A stretch of 64,000 nt of DNA from Cephalotus follicularis (GCA_001972305.1 BDDD01000378.1:124715-188714); one strand, 5' to 3'. Shown: positions 9,518 to 22,080, counted from the stretch's first letter. Translations and numbers: made by a program. Notes: generated from the letters alone by a model not told the origin.

Positions 9518-10788
9518 TGAAATAAAACACTCTTGCAATATACAAGAGGCGAGGGTGAATTGAATATTGAAGTAAAATTGGGAATTTAAAAACTTTAAAT
9601 GTAAAGAGTTAAGGAAAGAAAAACTTCTCCGAAATTTAGAGTGGTTCGGCTAACTCTTGCCTACGTCCACTTTTCCCAAGGGAGATCTTTGAGTTTCCAC
9701 TATATCTCGAATTGATTAAGGCAGCAATTCGTTACACCTCACAAATTCGTGATTGACCTCAATCACAAGACCTTAACCTCAAAGCCTTAGAGGATTCTCC
9801 TCTTTTACAAGAAATGATAAAAGTGTTTACAAGTTGACCTCTCAAATAGGTAGGTATGAAAAATACAGCTCTCAATATGAAACACTCAGATATTCTCAAA
9901 GAATAGAGCTTAGAAGCTTGTTAGAGCAATATAGAGCACTTTGAGCTTTTTACACAAGTATGCTTGGATTTGATTTCTCTTTTGATGTTGTGTAATTGAT
10001 GTTGAATAATTCTGAATTATTGTTTTTCTTCTGAGGTTTCAATCTTCCTTTTATAGCCACAAAAGATTTGTAGCCGTTGCATAATTCATGGAAGCTTTTG
10101 ATTTAATATTGTGTAGTTGCAATCTTTGAATTTGTCGTCTGCTGACATAAAGACGTCGACTTCTTTTTAAAGGCGTCGATGCCTTTGTAGCTGATAGCCG
10201 TTGGTAGTGCATGTACTAGCCGTTCCAGGTTTCCCGGGTCTTGTTCATTTAAAAAGACGTCGATGTCTTTTTAACGGCGACGATGTCATTTCTGGGAAAT
10301 CTCCAGCATTTGACTCTTTGAACATCACATCGACTTCTTCTATGGGGGTCGATGTATTTTCTGGGAAATGCAGGTAGGTCTAGAAAGGCGTCGATGTCTA
10401 TCGAAAGGCGTCGATGTCTTTTGTACGAACGTCGATGTCTTTGTATATAGGATCGATGTCTTCAATTTGCAATTTCGTACAGTAGCTTCTGGCACTAAAG
10501 ACGTCGATGTCATTTTTAAAGTAGTCGATGTCTTTTGGTACGGACGTCGATGTCATAACTGGAAGGACGATGTCTTCATTGTATTTTGATCTTGCACTAA
10601 AGATGTCGATGTCTTTGTGGAAGGGATCGATGTCTTCTTGTACGGACGTCGATGCCATTATTTGAGAGTCGATGTCTTCTTCTGCATATGGTATTTTGCT
10701 TTGGTATTGAACTTGTAATTTCTTGCACATTAAGTAAACTTGTCAAATGCAAATATGTTATCATCAAAACAAGGATTGAGACTTAATC
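9518..10788 (-). repeat. Sir1 5' LTR, duplicate copy 1 (truncated)
   Basis: It matches 946-2214 and ends at ..GAGACTTAATC, where GyA begins (10789). It carries the same array (TCGA cores from 10156 to 10669), TATA box and structured module (9637-9703). It lacks the last bases (GTCAACA), which lie at 22086-22092 beyond GyA. Confidence 0.9.
10156..10676 (-). promoter_or_regulatory. GTCGAC palindrome array, Sir1 5' LTR copy 1
   Basis: This is the same 20-21-bp-period array as in the 3' LTR, with a few point differences, some of them CG/TG changes. The duplicate is at 11930-12450. Confidence 0.78.
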
Positions 10789-10892
10789 TGTCACACCCGT
10801 TCCCTACAACAACCAATATCCTTACCGAGAACGGATATGACGTTCCATATGACAACTTCCTTTCGGAAATCACCATATGGATTTTATAACTT
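10789..10892 (-). repeat. GyA LTR scrap in the duplicated unit
   Basis: 104 bp beginning TGTCACACCCGTTCCC are identical to 12563-12666 and end at the duplication joint. This is a chimeric junction of GyA LTR directly against Sir1 gag. Confidence 0.9.
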
Positions 10893-10894
10893 AT

Positions 10895-11258
10895 CTAATC
10901 TATCCCACATCTCTTTAGCCGTAGCACATGATGATACTCTATTGAATTCATTAGAATTTAAAGCACATATAATCACATGTTTGGCTTTAGCGTTTAGTTG
11001 TTCCTTTTTTCGATCATCATCCGTGTAAGAGCTTCTCGGTTTGAGGGTTTTGATACCTTCTTGCGAGATGATGTGAGGAAGTTCCGGGCCATCAATAATG
11101 ATGTCCCATAGGTTGAAGTCAATAGCTTCAATGAATATAGTCATCTTTGCCTTCCAATGACTATAGTTGTTTCCATCGAAAAATGGAGGCTTTGAGATGG
11201 ACATGCTTTCCTTGTTTGACATATTCAATTCCATAAGGATCTTTGTAATCTCTAACAA
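10895..11258 (-). pseudogene. gag: Duplicated 5' part of Sir1 gag
   Basis: This codes for the same first 121 residues as the gag at 7832-9484 and then runs into GyA LTR sequence, giving a spurious C-terminus (DKL). It holds only the gag N-domain and the start of the UBN2-like domain, without zinc knuckles. It is a by-product of the tandem duplication. If transcribed from the adjacent 5' LTR copy it would give a truncated gag; there is no evidence for this. Confidence 0.88.
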
Positions 11259-11291
11259 TTAAGAAATAAGATTGACCTCTCTGATAGCAAT

Positions 11292-12562
11292 TGAAATAAA
11301 ACACTCTTGCAATATACAAGAGGCGAGGGTGAATTGAATATTGAAGTAAAATTGGGAATTTAAAAACTTTAAATGTAAAGAGTTAAGGAAAGAAAAACTT
11401 CTCCGAAATTTAGAGTGGTTCGGCTAACTCTTGCCTACGTCCACTTTTCCCAAGGGAGATCTTTGAGTTTCCACTATATCTCGAATTGATTAAGGCAGCA
11501 ATTCGTTACACCTCACAAATTCGTGATTGACCTCAATCACAAGACCTTAACCTCAAAGCCTTAGAGGATTCTCCTCTTTTACAAGAAATGATAAAAGTGT
11601 TTACAAGTTGACCTCTCAAATAGGTAGGTATGAAAAATACAGCTCTCAATATGAAACACTCAGATATTCTCAAAGAATAGAGCTTAGAAGCTTGTTAGAG
11701 CAATATAGAGCACTTTGAGCTTTTTACACAAGTATGCTTGGATTTGATTTCTCTTTTGATGTTGTGTAATTGATGTTGAATAATTCTGAATTATTGTTTT
11801 TCTTCTGAGGTTTCAATCTTCCTTTTATAGCCACAAAAGATTTGTAGCCGTTGCATAATTCATGGAAGCTTTTGATTTAATATTGTGTAGTTGCAATCTT
11901 TGAATTTGTCGTCTGCTGACATAAAGACGTCGACTTCTTTTTAAAGGCGTCGATGCCTTTGTAGCTGATAGCCGTTGGTAGTGCATGTACTAGCCGTTCC
12001 AGGTTTCCCGGGTCTTGTTCATTTAAAAAGACGTCGATGTCTTTTTAACGGCGACGATGTCATTTCTGGGAAATCTCCAGCATTTGACTCTTTGAACATC
12101 ACATCGACTTCTTCTATGGGGGTCGATGTATTTTCTGGGAAATGCAGGTAGGTCTAGAAAGGCGTCGATGTCTATCGAAAGGCGTCGATGTCTTTTGTAC
12201 GAACGTCGATGTCTTTGTATATAGGATCGATGTCTTCAATTTGCAATTTCGTACAGTAGCTTCTGGCACTAAAGACGTCGATGTCATTTTTAAAGTAGTC
12301 GATGTCTTTTGGTACGGACGTCGATGTCATAACTGGAAGGACGATGTCTTCATTGTATTTTGATCTTGCACTAAAGATGTCGATGTCTTTGTGGAAGGGA
12401 TCGATGTCTTCTTGTACGGACGTCGATGCCATTATTTGAGAGTCGATGTCTTCTTCTGCATATGGTATTTTGCTTTGGTATTGAACTTGTAATTTCTTGC
12501 ACATTAAGTAAACTTGTCAAATGCAAATATGTTATCATCAAAACAAGGATTGAGACTTAATC
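11292..12562 (-). repeat. Sir1 5' LTR, copy 2 (continues at 22081-22092)
   Basis: The last 5 bp before GyA, TAATC (12558-12562), are repeated at 22081-22085, where the LTR resumes and ends GTCAACA at 22092. This is the copy that GyA split. It carries the array at 11930-12450 and the structured module at 11411-11477. Confidence 0.9.
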
Positions 12563-13283
12563 TGTCACACCCGTTCCCTACAACAACCAATATCCTTACC
12601 GAGAACGGATATGACGTTCCATATGACAACTTCCTTTCGGAAATCACCATATGGATTTTATAACTTAAAACTACTTCAAGACTTTGCAAAACCATTCATA
12701 AAATTTACACTTTTCCAAAACTTTAAAAATTTTTCTAACTCTTAAATTTTTACGAAAATTGGGCATGTAGTATCCGTTTATCGGACTATGCCCCCTGTAA
12801 AGAAAAACACATTTTATAAACACACTCCCGAAGGAGGAATCAACAGTTTTAAAACGGGCTCAGCCCTCAGCAAACCACATTTAAAAGCAGTAAACATGGG
12901 TTGGGCTCAGCCTTAACCATTTCAACAAGCAATAAAGTAAATATATCGGGCTCGGCCCTTTTTAAAGCAAAACCATAATAGAAAACCGTTTATATGAAAC
13001 ATAAGTAATGCATAAATTAAAATGTGATGTAATGCTGCTATGCATGTTTTGAAATCCTGGTAGCATGCCCTGCCTCCGTGGTCCATCATCTAACCTCTAT
13101 CTGGAAGGAAAAGAAAAGATAGGGGGTTAGTCCAAGTGACTAAGTGAGTAGAAACAATAAATACATCTCCCATAACCATATATCGAATAAAATGAGAAAT
13201 AATATAAGCTCAAAGTGGAATGCAATGTAATCTACAGCAATAAATGAAATCAAGATCCAAAAGGATAGTCACAATCAACCGAA

Positions 13284-13620
13284 GATATCAAGATCCAAAA
13301 TAAATCATGATCCACAAGGGATATCGTGATCACAAGAGATATCGAGGTCACAAGGGAATATCGAGATTCTCGATGTGTAAACGAAATCAACGAAAGGGAT
13401 CTCGATACTCGACAAATGGCTCCGCAATATAACATGAGTCATAAATGGAAACAATATCATCAAAAGAGATCCACAGAGGTTCCAAGATCATCTCGATACT
13501 TAACAACGAAATCCACTGAACGAATATCAAAGTCAAGACAGAAATCGAATACATGAGAGTCAACAACAAATCCAAGTATCTGAATATCAACTCAACGATA
13601 CGATCATAAATCAATATCAA
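13284..13620. repeat. Degenerate 18-20-bp repeats with GATATC/ATATCGAG core in GyA LTR
   Basis: Repeated units such as CACAAGGGATATCGTGATC have cores at 13284, 13320, 13338 and 13358, and weaker copies follow. The other LTR has the same zone at 20650-20940. The spacing resembles that of the GTCGAC arrays, but the core differs. Confidence 0.55.
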
Positions 13621-14529
13621 ATATCAAGAATGTAGTTTGTGCCCAAATAATCATACACAACAAAAATATAAGGGGATGCTGGTACCAATCCTGTCACTGT
13701 CTCATATCCTCGCCAAATCACATGGCGACATATCATATCCCCGCCAAATCACATGGCGTCATAAAATAACCGCTGCAGCAATAATACTAGGTAAGGCTAC
13801 AAGGTGTGATCATCATCCATCATACACCGGTGTAGAGTGCCTACCTCTGCCTCGAACGAGGGGCTGGCATGATCAGTGCACGGACCCAACCATCGTCCGA
13901 AAATCCCGCACGCACACTCAACCTCATCCGAGGGACCGCGTACAATATATATATACATCAGTAACCAAACACAGTCCAATAGGAGGGTAATGGAGCAGCT
14001 CTGCTGCACTCACACTCAGCATACCATCATAGACAATAGTATGTCGCAGATCCAGGTATGGAACCCGGGGGCAGTTTCCACATAACACCCCATCATAGAC
14101 CAATGGGACTGCTAAGTAGAGTTGAGCGTCGAACATGTACCTCTCCTTGGACTAGTAGAACCATAATGCCGGTACCCAGCATCAGAGTATAACACGGTAT
14201 AACAACATAACAAATCACAATGTCAAAAATGTGAGAAGGTGACCAAGTCACCCAGAACATCGAGGATACAACCGCTCGGAAATCATATCACAATCCAATG
14301 GATACGTTACAGAAGACAACCGGGATACAAATCCCAACCAAGATCACATATCACAAGAAACCGGGCACATATGAAAACAACGTCACCACCACTCTGGCCT
14401 CGTTACCGCGGAGCCGGCCTCGAGACCGCGCCGCCATCGGCGGCTAAGAGCCGCTCAATGCCCGCCGCTGCACATCATGCCTGCAGCACACTGTGAAAAA
14501 CATTTCACCGGTATTAACAACCAACTGGC

Positions 14530-14556
14530 CACTCAACTGAGTCACTCAGTTGAGTG
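14530..14556. repeat. 27-bp inverted repeat around GAGTCACTC in GyA LTR
   Basis: CACTCAACTGAGT and ACTCAGTTGAGTG are complementary 13-base arms around one central base. The site contains a TGAGTCA/TGACTCA-type (GCN4/AP-1-like) core. Confidence 0.6.
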
Positions 14557-15789
14557 ACGGCCGTCACCGACGGGCAAGAGCCCGCTCAGTGTCACTTTAA
14601 GCCAGTCATTACACAACTGGTCGTTAATACCCTACGAGCCAAAACCCACTGTAGCCTTGAAGCCGTCCAACCGGCCTCAAGGCTAATGCTATCTAAAACA
14701 AAGGACACTCATGCAGCATTGCTATACATAACAAATACGTCTCACCGTCGACTATCTTAAAGGTTTGCTACTGCTGGGTATTAAAAAGCCATTCAGCGTT
14801 AAGTGAAAGAAAAGGACACGTTTCAGCAAATAATTCGATAACTATTACTAAGCCCTTATCGTACTTACTACCTTCATTCTACACATATTTATACAAACAA
14901 TTTTTCAACCTTTGCACGTACTTAGCTCTAAATTCTTATTCGATACAATCATCATGATTTGTTGAGTGTATACACGCAGCTAATCGCAATTCCTCATTAA
15001 TACTCATACTATTACGATTCACATCTTAGTATATTTATTTACTATCATCTCACCCGCAACTCTCGATTGTTCTGCCTTATCGTAAAACTGTGAAGTACGT
15101 ACGTATGTACGTGTAAAGCAATAATCATACCTAGTACACTTAGGATTCTGACAATACATTACCAAACATCTGAACCTTAGGACATAAGCTAGGCCTCGGT
15201 AACTCCCCAATTTAGTCGCCAACAATGGAAGGCATTTATTCACTCATCTTGTAGAGGAAGGAATAAAATAGAATCAACGACAACTATAAGACAAACAACT
15301 GAAGATACCGAACACTATACAACTAAGGTATTAACGAGAACCTTAGGGAATAACTATTGAATTAAACTTAGCTAAAAGCTTAGCAAACGAACTTTGGAAA
15401 TAACTATAAAGCTAACTTACAAGTATAACTATACTGAACAACTATCAGCTTAACTTTAGCTAAGGAATTTGCAAACGAAACTCGGGAGACAACCATAAGA
15501 CTAACTTACAAGTGTAACTATACTCTGGAACACCAGCATATAAGTAAAGTGAAGCGCTACAGCATAGGCGTAACCGAGGACGCCTGTATATAACAAAAAT
15601 AACGATGACAATATGAATAAGATCTAAGCATAGCAGCACAAACTCAAAACAACGACCGATACACGAAAAACACCAAGATAATACTTTACCGATAACTCCC
15701 GGCATAAACAACTCAAACTAACCAGAGGCGTAAGAATATAAACTCGAAACAACGACTACAGCAACTCGTTAAGAAATAAACTCTCAGAG

Positions 15790-15814
15790 NNNNNNNNNNN
15801 NNNNNNNNNNNNNN
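15790..15814. other. Assembly gap (25 N)
   Basis: A run of 25 undetermined bases lies inside the part of the GyA 3' LTR that is absent from the 5' LTR, so its content cannot be inferred from the other copy. Confidence 0.99.
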
Positions 15815-16247
15815 CGCTAATCGACGCACATATGTGAGTTGTTTAGTACTACTAACATAGCTTATTCTTAAATCTCGATTCATGCACGTTTCCAACTTTT
15901 TAACAAACATATTTATACACATCTTACTTCCATCATTCATGCTATTCCCGAATCATTATCAATAGCTTAATAAACGACTTTGCACAGGAAAAGAAAGTGA
16001 ATTGCGACTTACCGAAAAATTATGGGTCGTCATCGTTTGGAAATTCTATCAGCTGCCACTCTGCATAAACATACACATATCGTTACGACGTACTCACAGG
16101 AAACATAATCTATCGTAATCGGAACTCCGGCCAACCTGCCGAAGTTCCGATGTCACCCAAAACCGAGCATCCATAATTGCTGGTCAACACATTACTGACC
16201 GAATTTCACTGTGACTCGCCCGAGAACGGGCAGCCACTGCCGGCAGC

Positions 16248-16270
16248 GAGTTGACTCACTGAGTCAACTC
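16248..16270. repeat. 23-bp inverted repeat GAGTTGACTCA..TGAGTCAACTC
   Basis: It is a near-perfect palindrome around an AP-1/GCN4-like core, with 11-base arms around a central C. It is conserved in the other GyA LTR at 21284-21306. A related sequence lies in the GyF LTR near 52020-52190. Confidence 0.65.
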
Positions 16271-17046
16271 ACCGGTCAACCAACAGTTATGGCCACTTTA
16301 CAAAAAGTTGTCCACGAGGTCCGTACTACACGTCGCCGCCCGTAACTCGCCGAGAATCGGCGGCTACCGCCGCGCCAGAGCTCCGGCCGAGGCGCCATTG
16401 CTCCGGTCTCACCACCACTGGCATCCACAAGCTCCAGTCTACTCATTGGTGGCCGAGACTCGCCGGGAATCGGCGCCAAACGTGGCGCCATAAGCGGCAG
16501 CGAGTCGGCTCAACTCAGTCGACTCAACCACTAAATCCGGCCGTTTTTCGGCCGAATCACGCCTCAACCACCACTGAAATGGAAAGAGGTGGTCTTCTAG
16601 ACCACGACCGTACCCATCCGCGACGCCAAAAGTGGCGGAGGAGCAACGGCAGTGGCCGTTTGGCACGAAAGAGAAGAAAAATAAGAGAGAGAAAGAGAAA
16701 AGGAGGAAGAGAAGGATACCTGGCAGCGGTGGTGACGTCGCCCACCGTCTTCCCCGGCCTCCGGTGCCTCGCCTCCCGGTCTCTGCATCTCTCTCTCCCA
16801 TCTCTCTTCTCTCTCTGTCTCAACTCTCTCCCCCTCTCTGTTTTTCTCTCGCCCGAAGCCCCCCTTTTAAGTTAATTTGTCTGGCGCGTCTAGCGCCTTC
16901 TAGACGCGCCAAACACCCTCTTTTTTTTTAACATTATTATTAATATATAATATCAACATAATAATACACTAATATTCTACTCGCGTGTTTTGCACGCTCA
17001 CGTGTTTTTGCAAATCAGCCTCATAAATGTGACACGGGGTGTCACA

Positions 17047-19928
17047 ATCTCCCCCCCTTAAGAAATTTCGTCCTTGAAATTTACTCACATCACAAGATAA
17101 AGAAATGTGAATACATGTCTGCTCATTTCGTCCATACTCCCCCAAGAAGTATCTCTCTAAAAGAACTGATCTCGTATGTCATGGATCTGTACTGGTACTC
17201 TCTCAACATTGATACATGGAAACTATCATAGATGCATTCTAGCTCTATAGATAAGTCGAATTAGTAGACAAATGCATCAATACATAGAGTGGTGTCGAAT
17301 GATCCAATATCGTTGAACTGAGCCTTTCGCAAGTTTTCTAGTTTAATCACTCGTGTACCGTGATGCCCATAGGAACACTTTTTCACCAGCTGAAACTTCA
17401 TGTTCACGCGACATTTATTTACGAACACCTCAACCTACTTTGAGATACCAGTAGGCTCTTCACATATTACTCTTACTGATATAATCTCAAAATGAGTATC
17501 TCGTGTTGCCAACCATACAACATCCTTGAAGGTGTCAAACGACTAGCCTGAATCTATAAAAGTCATAACACAAGCCCATCTTAGAACTATTCCCGCTCAA
17601 GCACGCTTCCGCTGCACCACTCTAATGGAATCCGGTGCATTAGTGCTGATATGGTCATTCCTCAAGGCGGTCTATATCATAGGCGCAGAATCGATAGATG
17701 TGAGCCGTTTAGGCAAGTCATTTCAGTATGACTTATATCGCATCGTACCTTAACAATGTCCATGTCGTTCATATAATGAAGTCCATCGCGACATGCTCCC
17801 ATATAACGTCAAAAACCATATAAGCCACCCATTGAAGCCAACATGCACGTTGTGGGGTCAACAAGGCACACGAACATCATACATGTCAAGCGACAACACT
17901 TGGACAACGAATATGGAGCGAAGTCCTATGTCCATTTTATATTCCGTATCCAACTGCACAAGAAATGTCCAATAGCCCACATCATGTCGAATGAACAACG
18001 TATACTTGGAGCACACAACTATTACATGGTCAACCAACACTTGATAGGCATCGAGCCAAAATCTCTTGAGGGACATTGGTATTCTGTTACATAGCTATGC
18101 AGCACAAGGTCCAAACGCAATCCATCAATAGCAAGGATGTCTGCAGACAAAACTGAAGAGACATGCGTATTGATCGATCGATGAATCGTCATGAAGCCAG
18201 CCAAGCCACGCAATCAGAATCCCGCTCAAGCGCCCGTACGGATACAAGCAAGAAGTTATCTGGACAAACCACAATTCAAAACGATGAATAGTCAACGTCA
18301 AATGTGTGGAAACGTCGAGAGAATCCCATGCTAGCACCGTTAGGCGTGATGTAAGAATGAGTAAAAACTCCTGGTACGGATAATCAAGGCTGACGATCGA
18401 AGCATCGTGTGCAAAATGCACAGGCTCAAGGCACCATGAAGGCAAGTTGCATATACTCATGTCTATCATGCGTACAAACGCCAGCACACGCAGAAAAACA
18501 TACACATAAATACGCACACAAACCTCGTGCAAGTATCACATTAAGCGTTCACAATCACCAAGCGAGCAGTAAGAAGGGCACACAATAGCATGCGAAAAAC
18601 TCTTCGTGTGGACAATGAATGCATCGACTGTATAAAACGCACACGAGCGCACATCAAGATGCACACGCAACAGCCAAGCGCACAACAATTAGCATTAATA
18701 GCATAAGGGCACTGCAATCATAGCACACTCTCCGCTTGAGAATATAAAGCAGCTGCAATAGCTTGAAGTTTCACTATTGCTCCACATTGAGTTGCTGGTA
18801 TGTTGAACATCTCATTATCAGAACTGCGGTATTCCTCTTCATGTTGTTCTATCAGAAGTGCTCCCTCCAGCAACGACACACTTGGTACTATTAGGTTGTA
18901 TTGCGGAAAAATGATTTATGTCTTTCACAAAAACTTATGTATGACAGCTTCATCATGAGACAAACATAACCTGTCCCATACATCAACATTCCATTGTCTC
19001 AAAGCGAGCAGTCAGTGCGATTACAGTTCTATCACCGAGCATCACTGATCCGGTCCTGCAATATCGGTCTCTCCCGAAGAGTAGACGATAGAGCTCTCAT
19101 GCATAAGACTGACAAGTTCACGTGCAATGATCGGGAAAACTCATCCGAAGATAAGCAAGAGAAGTACAAAACTTCTTACTCAAGGCATCTGTAATCACGT
19201 TTGCATTGGGTATTCGTTAACATAATCGAAATCTTTAATCATCTCCACCGAGCTCTGCTCGAGGTTCGAATCTCTGTCTATAAAGATCTGCATAGGGCTG
19301 ACATTCATACATAATAGATGATGTCATCTCGACATAACTCTTATAGGCTGAATCCTTTGTTGTACTCTGCTAACGTTTCCACTAAGTACTCAAACAGAAC
19401 GTACTATACTGATTGCCTAAACCTCTTCTGACGATTCGTCACTGTCAACAATTCGTCACCATGATGCTACCCTAGAACATAAGCAAGAACCATAGGGTAG
19501 TTTCGCCAATACATTAAAGGTGTTATGTCACGTACATCATGCCTTAATAGCTTACAAAGTCTAGAATAGCCAGGCTGTGGCCCGCTAGAACTCTGTCTCA
19601 GACATATCAATCAGTAAAAGGGCAATAGAGGAGATAACGTCCTCGCGGCTAACTTGGCCGCTAGCCAAACAAAAGATGATATTCAAGAATATCTCCAGTC
19701 TCAGAATCCTTATCCTTACATCTTATTCTAGCTCTACATCAAACATCTATCTAGTAACCATAAAATATCCTACTATTTATATCCACAACGGGACCATCTT
19801 ACCGACCACGGGGCATGCTACCGAACACATGACATGCAATGCATGATATGCAAGAGTTTAAAAACCTTTTGAAAACATTTCACCTTAAAAGTATAGAGAA
19901 TCTAAAACCAATAGCTCTGATACTAAAA
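17047..19928 (-). pseudogene. GyA interior: PPT, decayed pol remnants, PBS
   Basis: In minus sense, a PPT (AAGGGGGGGAGAT, 17047-17059) abuts the 3' LTR. Upstream of it are recognisable relics of the integrase C-terminus: FHVSMLRE-like at about 17235-17205 and GEKVFLWAS-like followed by KLAKGSVQRYWI at about 17400-17300. These match the conserved pol tail of Tekay/Del gypsy elements but are full of stops. From 17450 to 19900 I recognise no domain and no long ORF. At the right end, TAGTATCAGAGCTATTGG beside the LTR is a PBS of initiator-Met type with one mismatch (19905-19925). This is a dead, non-autonomous derivative. The short ORFs in both strands (e.g. 17843-18532) show no homology I recognise. 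Confidence 0.75.
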
Positions 19929-22080
19929 TGTCACACCCGTTCCCTACAACAACCAATATCCTTACCGAGAACGGATATGACGTTCCATATGACAACTTCC
20001 TTTCGGAAATCACCATATGGATTTTATAACTTAAAACTGCTTCAAGACTTTGCAAAACCATTCATAAAATTTACACTTTTCCAAAACTTTGAAAAAATTT
20101 CTAACTGTTAAATTTTTACGAAAATCGGGCATGTAGTATCCGTTTATCGGACTATGCCCCCTGTAAAGAAAAACACATTTTATAAACACACTCCCGAAGG
20201 AGGAATCAACAGTTTTAAAACGAGCTCAGCCCTCAGCAAACCATAATATAAGGCAGTAAACATGGGTTGGGCTCAGCCTCAACCATTTCAACAAGCAATA
20301 AAGTAAATATATCGGGCTCGACCCTTTTTAAAGCAAAACCATAATAGAAAACCGTTTATATGAAACATAAGTAATGCATAAATTAAAATGTGATGTAATG
20401 CTGCTATGCATGTTTTGAAATCCTGGTAGCATGCCCTGCCTCCGTGGTCCATCATCTAACCTCTATCTGGAAGGAAAAGAAAAGAGAGGGGGTTAGTCCA
20501 AGTGACTAAGTGAGTAGAAACAATAAATACATCTCCCATAACCATATATCGAATAAAATGAGAAATAATATAAGCTCAAAGTGGAATGCAATGTAATCTA
20601 CAGCAATAAATGAAATCAAGATCCAAAAGGATAGTCACAATCAACCGAAGATATCAAGATCCAAAATAAATCATGATCCACAAGGGATATCGTGATCACA
20701 AGAGATATCGAGGTCACAAGGGAATATCGAGATTCTCGATGTGCAAACGAAATCAACGAAAGGGATCTCGATACTCGACAAATGGCTACGCAATATAACA
20801 TGAGTCAGAAATGGAAACAATATCATCAAAAGAGATCCACAAAGGTTCCAAGATCATCTCGATACTTAACAACGAAATCCACTGAACGAATATCAAAGTC
20901 AAGACAGAAATCGAATACATGAGAGTCAACAACAAATCCAAAAACATATTTATACACATCTTACTTCCATCATTCATGCTATTCCCGAATCATTATCAAT
21001 AGCTTAATAAACGACTTTGCACAGGAAAAGAAAGTGAATTGCGACTTACCAAAAAATTATGGGTCGTCATCGTTTGGAAATTCTATCAGCTGCCACTCTG
21101 CATAAACAATACATATCATTACAACGTACTCACAGGAAACAAAATCTATCGTAATCGGAACTCCGGCCAACCTGCCGAAGTTCCGATGTCACCCAAAACC
21201 GAGCATCCATAATTGCTGGTCGACACATTACTGACCGAATTTCACTGTGACTCGCCCGAGAACGGGCAGCCACTGCCGGCAGCGAGTTGACTCACTGAGT
21301 CAACTCACCGGTCAACCAACAGTTATGGCCACTTTACAAAAAGTGGTCCACGAGGTCCGTACTACACGTCGCCGCCCGTAACTCCCCGAGAATCGGCGGC
21401 TACCGCCGCGCCAGAGCTCCGGCCGAGGCGCCATTGCTCCGGTCTCACCACCACTGGCATCCACAAGATCCGGTCTACTCATTGGTGGCCGAGACTCGCC
21501 GGGAATCGGCGCCAAACGTGGCGCCATAGGCGACAGCGAGTCGGCTCAACTCAGTCGACTCAACCGCCAAATCCGGCCGTTTTCCGGCCGAATCACGACT
21601 CAACCACCACTGAAATGGAAAGAGGTGGTCTTCTAGACCACGACCGCACCCATCCGCGATGCCAAAAGTGGCGGAGGAGCAACGACAGTGGCCGTTTGGC
21701 GCGGAAGAGAAGAAAAATAAGAGAGAGAAAGAGAAAGGAGGAAGAGAGGGATACCTAGCAGCGGTGGTGACGTCGCCCGCTGTCTTCCCCGGCCTCCGGC
21801 ACCTCGCCTCCCGGTCTCTGCATCTCTCTCTCCCGTCTCTCTTCTCTCTCTATCTCAACTCTCTCCCTCTCTCTGTTTTTCTCTCGCCCGAAGCCCCCCT
21901 TTTTTCTTAATTTGTCTGGCGCGTCTAGCGCCTTCTAGACGCGCCAGACACCCTTTTTTTTTTAACATTATTATTAATATATAATATCAACATAATAATA
22001 CACTAATATTCTACTCGCGTGTTTTGCACGCTCACGTGTTTTTGCAAATCAGCCTCGTAAATGTGACACGGGGTGTCACA
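19929..22080 (-). repeat. GyA 5' LTR (2152 bp, internally deleted)
   Basis: It is collinear with 12563-13574 (offset 7366) and then jumps to sequence equal to 15905-17046, so 2.33 kb is missing. The junction is at about 20940. It ends GGGTGTCACA at 22080. Confidence 0.9.

Larger units (their letters stand above)
9121..12666. repeat. Tandem duplication, two 1772-bp units
   Basis: Unit 1 (9121-10892) and unit 2 (10895-12666) are identical wherever I compared them and are separated by 2 bp (AT). Each contains the gag 5' end, the PBS, the Sir1 5' LTR and the first 104 bp of the GyA LTR. TAACTT precedes unit 1 (9115-9120) and ends both units (10887-10892, 12661-12666), so the breakpoints share 6 bp. 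Because GyA sequence is included, the duplication is younger than the GyA insertion. An assembly artefact is possible. Confidence 0.88.
12563..17046 (-). repeat. GyA 3' LTR (4484 bp, very long, contains assembly gap)
   Basis: The LTR is unusually long. It contains a repeat zone rich in GATATC-like sites (13280-13620), GC-rich stretches with repeated CGGCGGCTA-like motifs (14400-14480, 16330-16550), several long inverted repeats around TGAGTCA (14530-14556, 16248-16270), and a purine/pyrimidine-strand-biased tract (16660-16860). Short overlapping ORFs here (e.g. 16276-16931) are on both strands and look like composition artefacts. No gene is recognised. Confidence 0.85.
12563..22080 (-). mobile_element. 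GyA: decayed Ty3/gypsy element inserted in the Sir1 LTR (TSD TAATC)
   Basis: LTRs are at 12563-17046 and 19929-22080. They are bounded by TGTCACACCCG and ..GGGTGTCACA and flanked by the 5-bp TSD TAATC (12558-12562, 22081-22085). The 2.9-kb interior keeps PBS, PPT and decayed pol fragments but no usable ORF. The 5' LTR (right) lacks 2.33 kb present in the left LTR (13575-15904). Orientation is minus, from the PBS and PPT. A second partial copy is at 42972-43835. Confidence 0.88.

Noticed and set aside
16276..16931. Cluster of overlapping ORFs of 60-120 codons
   Set aside because: They overlap in several frames on both strands in GC-rich and CT-rich LTR sequence and show no domain. Low stop density explains them.
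18125..18532. 135-codon minus-strand ORF in GyA interior
   Set aside because: No recognisable domain, it starts and ends arbitrarily, and the surrounding sequence is decayed retroelement.
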